From JABCPO02 sp963513115 (lineage in GTDB: Bacteria > Bacillota > Clostridia > TANB77 > CAG-508), in the NCBI GenBank assembly GCA_963513115.1, contig CAUPPN010000009.1, forward strand, positions 1 to 16,858: 16,858 nt of DNA. Direction: 5' to 3'. The position numbers were made by a program, and so were the translations under genes. Of the stretch, positions 1 through 6,495 are shown in pieces. Positions within the stretch are counted from its first letter, which is position 1; each line of letters starts with the position of its first letter. The notes under the pieces are model-generated. The model was not told where the DNA came from, ran no database searches, and was given only the letters and a program-made list of their open reading frames with translations.

Positions 1-43
1 AAATAATAAAAAATAGTTGATAAATAAAACAATTAAATAAATA

Positions 44-74
44 AAAAATGAGAAGTAATTAACTTCTCATTTTT
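44..74 (-). terminator. Hairpin terminator downstream of ldh, probably bidirectional
   Basis: A 13-bp stem pairs 44-56 with 62-74 around a 5-base loop. Its core is ATGAGAAGT, with A-runs on one side and T-runs on the other. Read on the minus strand it ends in a U-tract, so it can terminate the ldh transcript; the T-tract on the plus strand also suits a transcript entering from the left edge. It lies about 105 bases past the ldh stop codon. Confidence 0.75.
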
Positions 75-150
75 ATTTGTATATTTTAATATTAGACTAC
101 AATGTTGTTATATTATAATAAATATTATGTAAATCTGATATTAACATAAT

Positions 151-170
151 AGTGTATTAAATAATACACT
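151..170 (-). other. Small hairpin just after the ldh stop codon
   Basis: An 8-bp perfect stem (AGTGTATT with AATACACT) closes a 4-base loop, 9 bases past the ldh stop. No clear U-tract follows on the minus strand, so it may be an mRNA 3'-end stabiliser or a weak terminator rather than the main stop at 44-74. Confidence 0.4.
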
Positions 171-179
171 TACAATTTA

Positions 180-1199
180 TTAATCCTTGTTTCTAGTTGA
201 CTCATTATTATTTTCATCCTTTTCTTTAATGTTTTTAAAAGGTGCATTAATTGCTTCTTTTAATTTATCTGCAGACTCTTTATATTTTTGTAATTCCTCT
301 TCATTTAATGGAAGTTCAAGGATATCTACAACACCATGTTTACCAAGAATTGCAGGAGTACCTATATATACATCTTCTAATCCATATTGTCCATCTAAAT
401 ATGTTGAAATTGGAAGTATTGAATTTTCATCATTTAATATTGCTTTAACTATCCTATTTAATGAAGCTGCAATACCATAATATGTAGCTCTTTTATTTTC
501 TATTATTTTGTAAGCTTTATCTCTAACTGTTTCAAATATTTCATTTAAAACTTTTCTATCTATTTCTGGATGTAAATCTAACCATTTTCCAAAATTAAGT
601 CCGCCTACATTACCTACAGACCATGCAGGAAATTCTGAATCTCCGTGTTCACCTAAAATATATATGTGTACATTTCTTGTATCTACTTTTACTAAATCAG
701 ATAGCTCATATCTAAATCTTGCAGTATCTAATGATGTACCAGTACCAATAACTTGGTTGTGTGGAAGGCCTGAAAATTTCCAAGTTGCATAACTTAATAT
801 ATCTACTGGATTTGATGCTATTACAAAAATACCATTAAAACCAGATGCCATAACTTTAGTTACTATTTCATTAAATAATATAATATTTTCAGTTAAAAGT
901 TCTAATCTAGATTGGTTTTTATCTTTTTGAGGAACACCAGCTGCAATAATTACAATATCTGCTTCCTTGCAATCTTCGTAATCTGCAACAAATATATGTT
1001 TAGGTTCACTATATACTAAAGCATCTTCTAAATCTAAAACATCTCCATATGCTTTATTTTTGTTTACATCCATTATACCAAGTTCTCTACCTGTACCTTT
1101 TAAAACTGAAGCAAATGCAAAACTTGATCCAACTGCTCCATCTCCTATTAGTATTATTCTTCTTTTATTTCCTTTTCTTCTTTCAATTTTAGTTTTCAT
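180..1199 (-). CDS. ldh: L-lactate dehydrogenase
   Basis: NAD-dependent enzyme that reduces pyruvate to L-lactate in the cytoplasm, regenerating NAD+ during fermentation. The Rossmann motif GDGAVG is at residues 19-24, and Asp44 fits the NAD-ribose-binding acidic residue. Gln91 sits where lactate dehydrogenases have Gln and malate dehydrogenases have Arg, which favours lactate as the substrate. Arg98, Asn130, Asp158/Arg161 (LDTAR) and His185 (GEHGDSE) supply the catalytic and substrate-binding set. At 339 residues it is longer than the usual 310-320: about 12 basic residues are added at the N-terminus and a charged, Asn-rich tail at the C-terminus. The mobile substrate loop appears one residue longer than in Bacillus-type enzymes. 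The start is supported by AAGGAGAA at 1205-1212. It is a single gene, convergent with whatever lies to the left and divergent from pcrA. Confidence 0.95.
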   Translation of the reverse strand: MKTKIERRKGNKRRIILIGDGAVGSSFAFASVLKGTGRELGIMDVNKNKAYGDVLDLEDALVYSEPKHIFVADYEDCKEADIVIIAAGVPQKDKNQSRLELLTENIILFNEIVTKVMASGFNGIFVIASNPVDILSYATWKFSGLPHNQVIGTGTSLDTARFRYELSDLVKVDTRNVHIYILGEHGDSEFPAWSVGNVGGLNFGKWLDLHPEIDRKVLNEIFETVRDKAYKIIENKRATYYGIAASLNRIVKAILNDENSILPISTYLDGQYGLEDVYIGTPAILGKHGVVDILELPLNEEELQKYKESADKLKEAINAPFKNIKEKDENNNESTRNKD

Positions 1200-1228
1200 A
1201 TGTGTTCTCCTTATAATTTTATATAATT

Positions 1229-1259
1229 ATTATACAATATGGTATAGCAGATGTGTTAA
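1229..1259 (-). promoter_or_regulatory. Probable ldh promoter (minus strand)
   Basis: On the minus strand a perfect -10 TATAAT lies at 1234-1229, with TTAACA at 1259-1254 as a possible -35. The 19-bp spacer is longer than ideal. It is about 30 bases upstream of the ldh start codon. Confidence 0.5.
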
Positions 1260-1274
1260 TTATTTAAAGAATGT

Positions 1275-1420
1275 ATAAAAATTAAATAAAGCAGATTAAA
1301 AAAAGCAATGAAAAGAAAATAGACAAGTAGAAAAATCAAAGAAAGTAAAAAGTAAAAAAGCAAAAAAAGAAAAAGAAAAAAGAAAAATAATATAATAATA
1401 GAAAAAAAGAGTAATATATG
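1275..1420. other. Purine-rich intergenic tract between ldh and pcrA
   Basis: The plus strand is almost entirely A and G here, with very few C or T from about 1298 to 1390. No start codon opens a reading frame longer than a few codons. A TATAAT at 1391-1396 could serve pcrA as a -10, but no convincing -35 lies 16-19 bases upstream. Confidence 0.6.
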
Positions 1421-1447
1421 ATAATATAGCTATGTTAAGGAAAAATT

Positions 1448-3688
1448 ATGGATATAATAAGTGGATTAAATGAAAAACAAAAAGAAGCACTATTAAAAAC
1501 AGATGGAGCTGTTTTGGTAATAGCAGGAGCTGGATCTGGTAAGACTAAAGTCCTTACTCATAAGATAGCTTATTTAATTGAAGAAAAAAATATAAAACCA
1601 TGGAACATACTTGCTATAACTTTTACAAATAAGGCGGCAAGAGAAATGGAAGAAAGAGTTGCAGGATTAATAGGAACAAAAGCTAAAGATGTTTGGCTTG
1701 GTACTTTTCATGCAATTTGTTTAAGAATACTTAGAAAACATATAGATAGATTAGGATATACTAATTCTTTTTCTATATATGACGTGTCAGAACAAAAAAC
1801 AGCAATTAAAAGAATATTAAAAGATTTGGATATTGATACTAAAATTATCAATGAAAAATATATACAAGCTGCAATATCTAATGCAAAAAATGATATGATA
1901 ACACCAGAAAATATGGAAGTATCAGAATCTAACTATAATCAGAGAATAATTGCTAAAGTATATGGAATATACCAAAAAAGGTTAAAAAGCAATAATGCAG
2001 TAGACTTTGATGATATAATTAATCTTACAATAAAATTACTAGAAGAAAATGAAGATATTAAAGAATATTACTCAGATAGGTTTCAATATGTATTAGTAGA
2101 TGAGTATCAAGATACTAATAAGGTACAATTTAATTTAATTAAAATCTTAAGCTCTAAACATAAAAATATAACAGTTGTAGGAGATAATGATCAAGGAATA
2201 TATTCATTTAGAGGAGCTAATATACAAAATATACTAGACTTTGAAAAAGATTTTAAAGATGCAGAAGTAATTAAACTTGAGCAAAATTATAGATCAACTA
2301 GAAAAATATTGGATGTAGCAAATAGTATTATTAAAAATAATGAAAGCAAGTATGATAAAAACCTTTGGACAAATAGCGATACTGGAAATGATGTTGTTGT
2401 AAGAAAATTAAATAGCCAATATTTTGAGGCAGATTTTGTGGCACAAAAGATTAAAGAGTTAATAGAAAATGAAGGATATAGCTATAGGGATATTGCTGTA
2501 TTATATAGAATGAATAGTCTTTCAAGAGTAATAGAAGATAAATTTGTGCAAGCAGGCACACCATATAAGATGGTTGGTGGCCAAAAATTCTACGACAGAA
2601 AAGAAATCAAAGATGTAATATCATATCTAAGATTAGTAGAAAATCAAGCAGATAATGTAGCTTTTATGAGAGTAATAAATGAACCGAAAAGAGGAATTGG
2701 AGAAGCTACAATTAGTAAAGTTTCAAGGATATCTATGGAAACTGGACTATCTATGTATGAAATTACAAAAAATGCAGAACAATTTGGATTGAATGCATTA
2801 TTTGCAAAATCAAGAGAATTTGTTTCAATGATTGACAGGTATGCAGAAGACAAATTTGAAATGAAACTAAGTGAAGTAATGAAAGGAATAGTTGAAGAAT
2901 CAAACTATTTAACTAGACTAAAAGAAGAAAGTAAACAAAATGATATTGCATTAAATAGAATAGAAAATATCGAAGAATTATATAATGCAATACTAGAATA
3001 TGAGAAAACAAATTTAGACTCTGATCTTACAGGTTATTTAGAATCTGTAGCAATATCTTCAGATGTAGATAATTTAGAAGATGAAGATAATAAGGTGACT
3101 TTAATGACGCTACATTCATCAAAAGGATTGGAATATAAAGTCGTGTTTTTAATAGGATTAGAAGAAGGAATATTTCCTTCTAGCAAATCATTATATGAGC
3201 AAGATGGAGTTGAAGAAGAAAGAAGATTGTGTTATGTTGGTGTAACAAGAGCAAAAGAAAGACTATATATAACATGTGCGGCAAATAGAAGTGTATATGG
3301 AAAAAGTACAGCAACAGTTGTATCAAGGTTTATTGAAGAAATACCAGAAGATAAGGCAGACATTGACTTAAATATAACATATGTAGAAACACAAGACGAC
3401 TATAAAAGAAACTATTATCCAGAAAAGAATTTTAAAACTAAAACAGACTTTGAGTTTTTAAGTGCAGAAAAGTTTTTAGAAAACTTAAAAAAGAACAACA
3501 CACAAAATGAAAGTGTACACAGAGAATATAAAGTAGGTCAAAGGGTTATGCATAAAAAATTTGGAGAAGGATTAATTACTTCAGTAGAACCAGAAGACGA
3601 TGATTATATTTTAGACATATCATTTAATGATGTAGGTAATAAGAGGGTAATGGCAAACTTTAATAAGATGGAGATATTAGAAGACTAA
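1448..3688 (+). CDS. pcrA: ATP-dependent DNA helicase PcrA (UvrD/Rep family, SF1A)
   Basis: 3'-5' DNA helicase/translocase used in DNA repair, plasmid rolling-circle replication and clearing RNA polymerase. All SF1A motifs are present in order: Q-motif LNEKQKEA near residues 7-14, Walker A GAGSGKT 27-33, motif Ia around ITFTNKAA 57-64, GTFHA 85-89, Walker B DEYQD 218-222, motif III GDNDQ and IYSFRGA 245-257, NYRS 280-283, TLHSSKGLEY 554-563 and VTRAKER 599-605. The last ~55 residues (VGQRVMHKKFGEGLI and onward) match the Tudor-like C-terminal domain that in PcrA contacts RNA polymerase. Length (746) is normal. AAGGA at 1437-1441 supports the start. The ABC-F gene follows after 75 bases with no terminator, so co-transcription is likely. 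Confidence 0.96.
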   Translation: MDIISGLNEKQKEALLKTDGAVLVIAGAGSGKTKVLTHKIAYLIEEKNIKPWNILAITFTNKAAREMEERVAGLIGTKAKDVWLGTFHAICLRILRKHIDRLGYTNSFSIYDVSEQKTAIKRILKDLDIDTKIINEKYIQAAISNAKNDMITPENMEVSESNYNQRIIAKVYGIYQKRLKSNNAVDFDDIINLTIKLLEENEDIKEYYSDRFQYVLVDEYQDTNKVQFNLIKILSSKHKNITVVGDNDQGIYSFRGANIQNILDFEKDFKDAEVIKLEQNYRSTRKILDVANSIIKNNESKYDKNLWTNSDTGNDVVVRKLNSQYFEADFVAQKIKELIENEGYSYRDIAVLYRMNSLSRVIEDKFVQAGTPYKMVGGQKFYDRKEIKDVISYLRLVENQADNVAFMRVINEPKRGIGEATISKVSRISMETGLSMYEITKNAEQFGLNALFAKSREFVSMIDRYAEDKFEMKLSEVMKGIVEESNYLTRLKEESKQNDIALNRIENIEELYNAILEYEKTNLDSDLTGYLESVAISSDVDNLEDEDNKVTLMTLHSSKGLEYKVVFLIGLEEGIFPSSKSLYEQDGVEEERRLCYVGVTRAKERLYITCAANRSVYGKSTATVVSRFIEEIPEDKADIDLNITYVETQDDYKRNYYPEKNFKTKTDFEFLSAEKFLENLKKNNTQNESVHREYKVGQRVMHKKFGEGLITSVEPEDDDYILDISFNDVGNKRVMANFNKMEILED

Positions 3689-3763
3689 TAAAATAAAATC
3701 AAGCAAGACAAGAAGAAAAATAAAGAAAAATAGAAAATAAGAAAGTAGAAGGAAGGAAATAAT

Positions 3764-5356
3764 ATGCTTACAGTAAATGGAGTATCACTTAGATTTGGAT
3801 CAAGAGTATTATTTGAAGATGTTAATTTAAAATTTACAAATGGGAATTGCTATGGTGTAATAGGAGCAAATGGTGCAGGAAAATCAACATTTTTAAAAAT
3901 ATTATCAGGCGAAATAGAACCAAATAAGGGTGAAGTATCAATAGGAAAAAATGAAAGAATTTCTGTTTTAAGACAGGATCACTTTGCATATGAAGATGAA
4001 AATGTTTTAGATGTTGTAATTATGGGAAATGAAGAATTATACAATATAATGGTAGAAAAAGATAAAATATACCAAAAGGCAGATTTTAGTGAAGAAGATG
4101 GAATGAAAGCAGCTAAACTAGAAGAGAGATTTGCAGAATTAGATGGTTGGAATGCTGAATCAGATGCAATGAAAATGCTTACAGATCTTGGAATAGATGA
4201 AGATAAAATGTATGGAGAAATGAAAGATTTGGCACCAAAAGACAAGGTAAAAGTACTTTTAGCAAAAGCTCTATTTGGAGAACCAGATGTACTTCTTTTA
4301 GACGAGCCTACAAATGATTTGGACATTCAGGCCATTGAATGGTTAGAAGACTTTTTAATAGACTATGAAAATACAGTAATAGTAGTATCACACGATAGAT
4401 ATTTTTTAAACACTGTTTGTACATATATAGCAGATGTAGATTATGGAAAAATAAAATTATTCCCAGGAAATTATGATTTCTGGTATCAATCAAATGCATT
4501 ACTTCAAAAGCAAATGAGAGATAGTAATCAAAAGAAAGAAGAAAAAATAAGAGAATTAAAAGATTTTATTGCTAAGTTCGGAGCAAGTCAAAGAGCAAGA
4601 CAAGCAACATCTAGGAAAAGAACACTAGAAAAAATACAATTAGAAGAGATTGTTGCATCAAATAGAAGATATCCATATATTGACTTTAAACCAGAAAGAT
4701 TACCTGGAAAAGAAATAATTAAAGTAAATCACATATGGAAAAAAGATGGTGAAACTGAAATAAAAGACATAGCATTTGATGTAAAAGAAGGAGATAAGAT
4801 ATTATTTTTAACAGATAATGAAAATGAACTGACATTATTGTTTGATTTAATAGCAGGTGAAAAAGATCCGGATAAAGGATACATTGAGTATGGAAAAACA
4901 ATATCTGTAGATTATTTACCAAAACATAATGGGAAGTATTTTGAAAGTAAAGAAAGTATAACTGATTGGTTAAGAAAATATTCTAAAGATCCAGATGAAA
5001 CATATGTTAGAAGCTTTTTAGGAAGAATGCTATTTTCAGGTGAAGAAGCATTAAAAAGTGTTAATGTATTATCAGGAGGAGAAAAAGTTAGATGCATGTT
5101 ATCTAAAATAATGTTAACAGGAGCAAATGTTTTAATATTTGATGAACCAACAAATCATTTAGACATGGAGAGCATAACAACATTAAATGATGCGATGAAA
5201 AAATTTCCTGGGGTTATATTATTTACATCACATGACCATGAGCTTGCAAACACTGTTGCAAATAAGATAATTGATCTAAGAGGAGATAAGATAACAATTA
5301 GAGAAAAAACATATGATGAATATTTAGAAGAAATCTTGTTACAAAAAAATAATTAA
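3764..5356 (+). CDS. ABC-F family ATPase, YbiT/YkpA-like
   Basis: Soluble duplicated ABC ATPase without membrane segments; members of this family act on the ribosome. NBD1 has Walker A GANGAGKST (34-42), DEPTNDLD (180-187) and SHDRYF (209-214), but its signature is LAPKDK (156-161) instead of LSGGEK. A charged linker at about 240-320 fits the P-site tRNA-interaction arm. NBD2 keeps LSGGEK (436-441), DEPTNHLD (460-467) and SHDHEL (489-494), but TDNENELT (350-357) replaces Walker A and lacks its Lys. From memory, the altered first signature also occurs in the YbiT/YkpA clade; the loss of the second Walker A looks stronger than usual. The two defects fall in the same composite ATP site, leaving one intact site. 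The Shine-Dalgarno GGAAGG starts near 3750. An antibiotic-resistance role is not indicated by the sequence; clade placement favours a housekeeping role. Confidence 0.92.
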   Translation: MLTVNGVSLRFGSRVLFEDVNLKFTNGNCYGVIGANGAGKSTFLKILSGEIEPNKGEVSIGKNERISVLRQDHFAYEDENVLDVVIMGNEELYNIMVEKDKIYQKADFSEEDGMKAAKLEERFAELDGWNAESDAMKMLTDLGIDEDKMYGEMKDLAPKDKVKVLLAKALFGEPDVLLLDEPTNDLDIQAIEWLEDFLIDYENTVIVVSHDRYFLNTVCTYIADVDYGKIKLFPGNYDFWYQSNALLQKQMRDSNQKKEEKIRELKDFIAKFGASQRARQATSRKRTLEKIQLEEIVASNRRYPYIDFKPERLPGKEIIKVNHIWKKDGETEIKDIAFDVKEGDKILFLTDNENELTLLFDLIAGEKDPDKGYIEYGKTISVDYLPKHNGKYFESKESITDWLRKYSKDPDETYVRSFLGRMLFSGEEALKSVNVLSGGEKVRCMLSKIMLTGANVLIFDEPTNHLDMESITTLNDAMKKFPGVILFTSHDHELANTVANKIIDLRGDKITIREKTYDEYLEEILLQKNN

Positions 5357-5358
5357 AA

Positions 5359-5387
5359 TTGACTTAAGAAAATAATTTAAGTATTAT
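5359..5387 (+). promoter_or_regulatory. Sigma-A promoter for the 93-codon gene
   Basis: TTGACT (5359-5364) and TATTAT (5382-5387) are separated by exactly 17 bp and begin two bases after the ABC-F stop codon. The predicted transcript starts near 5394, giving a leader of about 75 bases that contains two hairpins before the start codon at 5468. Confidence 0.7.
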
Positions 5388-5392
5388 AAAAA

Positions 5393-5409
5393 TGTAGCAT
5401 AAAGCTACA
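5393..5409 (+). other. Small hairpin at the predicted transcript start
   Basis: A 6-bp stem, TGTAGC with GCTACA, closes an ATAAA loop and is followed by a T-rich stretch (CTTGTTATTATTTT). It could be a weak terminator for the pcrA/ABC-F transcript, or the first structure of the next gene's leader. Confidence 0.45.
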
Positions 5410-5429
5410 CTTGTTATTATTTTAATATG

Positions 5430-5457
5430 AAGGTGACCATTGGTCACCTTTTATTTT
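5430..5457 (+). terminator. Intrinsic terminator inside the leader of the 93-codon gene
   Basis: AAGGTGACCA and TGGTCACCTT form a 21-base perfect palindrome (5430-5450), giving a stem of about 9 bp and a 3-base loop, followed at once by TTATTTT. It is a textbook terminator. The next gene's Shine-Dalgarno AAGGAG starts at 5458, so there is no room for a promoter after it. Either it ends the ABC-F transcript with read-through feeding the small gene, or it attenuates that gene. Confidence 0.8.
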
Positions 5458-5467
5458 AAGGAGAAAT

Positions 5468-5749
5468 ATGAAATATATAGATATACCATATATATATTAT
5501 GATGAAATGGCAAGATATATCAAAAGCAATGGATACCATACAGATGGTATTAGGAGATCACCTGCACAAGTTGTTACATTTAAAGGATATTTAGACATTA
5601 TGAATAAATATTTAGAAAAATGGCCCAATGTATTACCAACATATATTAGAACAGATATGCCAGAGGAAATGTTAATAGAATTTAGAGATGATTTTATGAA
5701 AAAAATGTTTGAAGATGAAATGAAAGATGATGAAAATAAAATAAATTAA
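5468..5749 (+). CDS. Small protein of unknown function (93 aa)
   Basis: I do not recognise this protein. It is intracellular in appearance: no signal peptide, no membrane segment and no Cys. The first half is rich in aromatic residues (many Tyr) and contains the segment YIKSNGYHTDGIRRSPAQVV at about 18-37. The C-terminus from about residue 64 is acidic and probably helical (EEMLIEFRDDFMKKMFEDEM). AAGGAG at 5458-5463 supports the start, 4 bases before the ATG. It has its own promoter at 5359-5387, a terminator hairpin in its leader at 5430-5457 and a strong terminator just after its stop. Its reality as a gene rests on the ribosome binding site, codon use like its neighbours and the flanking signals. 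Conditional expression by attenuation is an inference. Confidence 0.8.
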   Translation: MKYIDIPYIYYDEMARYIKSNGYHTDGIRRSPAQVVTFKGYLDIMNKYLEKWPNVLPTYIRTDMPEEMLIEFRDDFMKKMFEDEMKDDENKIN

Positions 5750-5754
5750 AGACA

Positions 5755-5784
5755 AAAAAAGAAACACTAATGTGTTTCTTTTTT
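5755..5784. terminator. Bidirectional terminator between the 93-codon gene and the tRNA genes
   Basis: A 13-bp stem pairs 5755-5767 with 5772-5784 around a 4-base loop (core GAAACAC/GTGTTTC), with A-runs on the left arm and T-runs on the right. On the plus strand it ends the small gene 6 bases after its stop; on the minus strand it ends tRNA-Leu one base after the CCA. Confidence 0.9.
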
Positions 5785-5785
5785 G

Positions 5786-5875
5786 TGGTGCAATTAGTCG
5801 GAGTCGAACCGACACGAGGGTATAAGCCTCGCAGGATTTTAAGTCCTGTGCGTCTACCAGTTCCGCCATAATTGC
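5786..5875 (-). tRNA. tRNA-Leu (anticodon UAA)
   Basis: On the minus strand the acceptor stem GCAATTA (5875-5869) pairs with TAATTGC (5796-5790), followed by discriminator A and an encoded CCA (5788-5786). The anticodon loop is CTTAAAA, giving anticodon TAA. The long variable arm with a CGAGG/CCTCG stem is typical of leucine tRNAs, and the T-loop motif GGTTCGACTCC is intact. It reads UUA, the main Leu codon in this AT-rich genome. Confidence 0.97.
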
Positions 5876-5904
5876 ATATTTTCATATGCATTTAGTACTT
5901 AATT

Positions 5905-5933
5905 ATTATATATTGCATTAATTAAAAAGTCAA
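5905..5933 (-). promoter_or_regulatory. Promoter of tRNA-Leu (minus strand)
   Basis: On the minus strand TTGACT (5933-5928) and a perfect TATAAT (5910-5905) are separated by 17 bp. Transcription would begin near 5898, about 23 bases before the mature tRNA. tRNA-Leu therefore does not depend on read-through from tRNA-Glu. Confidence 0.8.
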
Positions 5934-5950
5934 CTCTTAAATGCAATTAA

Positions 5951-5967
5951 ATAATAAAAAAATAAAA
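5951..5967 (-). terminator. U-rich tract after tRNA-Glu
   Basis: Directly after the CCA of tRNA-Glu the minus strand reads TTTTATTTTTTTATTAT. There is no separate hairpin; the tRNA T-arm and acceptor stem could act as the terminator stem, but this is weak evidence. Confidence 0.35.
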
Positions 5968-6042
5968 TGGTAGCCCCTACGGGAATCGAACCCATGATTC
6001 CACCTTGAGAGGGTGGCGTCTTAACCGCTTGACCAAGGGGCC
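5968..6042 (-). tRNA. tRNA-Glu (anticodon CUC)
   Basis: The minus strand folds into a 72-base cloverleaf plus encoded CCA (5970-5968). Acceptor GGCCCCT pairs with AGGGGCT, with a G-U pair at position 1-72. The anticodon stem CCACC/GGTGG closes the loop CTCTCAA, giving anticodon CTC (codon GAG). The body resembles Firmicute tRNA-Glu, whose usual anticodon is TTC. This would be an additional GAG-specific isoacceptor, unusual in so AT-rich a genome. Confidence 0.93.
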
Positions 6043-6051
6043 ATTGTAAGT

Positions 6052-6080
6052 ATTATATACTTAATTTTATTTCTTGTAAA
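6052..6080 (-). promoter_or_regulatory. Promoter of tRNA-Glu (minus strand)
   Basis: On the minus strand TTTACA (6080-6075) and a perfect TATAAT (6057-6052) are separated by 17 bp. The expected start near 6045 leaves only a few bases before the mature 5' end at 6042. Confidence 0.8.
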
Positions 6081-6102
6081 TAGTAGAATTAAAATATATA
6101 AT
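6074..6102 (+). promoter_or_regulatory. Possible divergent promoter for the DUF1294 gene
   Basis: TTGTAA (6074-6079) and a perfect TATAAT (6097-6102) with a 17-bp spacer face right. Its -35 overlaps the tRNA-Glu -35 on the other strand. A transcript from about 6109 would carry a leader of roughly 34 bases. Confidence 0.45.
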
Positions 6103-6142
6103 ATATTATTAAAGATATATCTAAAAAATCGGAGAAAATATT

Positions 6143-6412
6143 ATGGAATTATTAATATATTTAATTTTGATAAATTTATTTGCATATTTTGCAATATATA
6201 TAGATAAGAAAAAAGCAATAAATGGTGAATATAGAATAAAAGAAAAAGAATTATTGGAAATTGCACTTTTAGGAGGTGTAATTGGAGCTATTATTGCAAT
6301 GTTTAAATTTCATCATAAAACAAAAAAAAGATCTTTTTTTATTAGAATGTATGCAATAGCTGCAATATATTTAATTATAATTACAGCGATCATATATAAT
6401 ATGTATTTTTAA
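6143..6412 (+). CDS. DUF1294 family small membrane protein
   Basis: This 89-residue integral membrane protein belongs to DUF1294, whose function is unknown. It begins with a membrane segment (residues ~2-20) ending in YIDKKKA, which matches the family's conserved D-K-x-x-A element. RIKEKELLEIALLGGVIGAI (~32-51) and the FHHKTKKRSF segment (~56-65) correspond to the family's LLGG and F-x-HKT-K-x-x-F motifs. A final membrane segment occupies ~67-88. GGAGA at 6131-6135 supports the start. The giant envelope gene follows after 83 bases with no terminator between, so the two may share a transcript. Confidence 0.88.
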   Translation: MELLIYLILINLFAYFAIYIDKKKAINGEYRIKEKELLEIALLGGVIGAIIAMFKFHHKTKKRSFFIRMYAIAAIYLIIITAIIYNMYF

Positions 6413-6495
6413 TATATAAATTACTTTAAAAAAATAATAAACACAAGCAAAATTTAACGATATGATATATGATTTATATATAATAGGAGAAAAGT

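Noticed and set aside
1305..1395. Lys-rich frame in the purine tract resembling a ribosomal-protein tail.
   Set aside because: No start codon or ribosome binding site; any purine tract translates as Lys/Glu/Arg.
5672..5891. Two minus-strand open frames of 65 codons crossing tRNA-Leu.
   Set aside because: They overlap a clear tRNA and terminator and lack ribosome binding sites.
5912..5947. ATTGCATT/AATGCAAT dyad with 20-base gap around the tRNA-Leu -35, and an 8-base match to the tRNA acceptor (TGCAATTA) at 5942-5949, as a possible attachment-site remnant.
   Set aside because: Only 8 bases match, in AT-rich DNA where chance copies are likely, and no integrase or element boundary is near.
6479..6484. 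TATAAT just before the giant gene as a promoter.
   Set aside because: The transcript would start inside the ribosome binding site, and no -35 lies 17 bases upstream.
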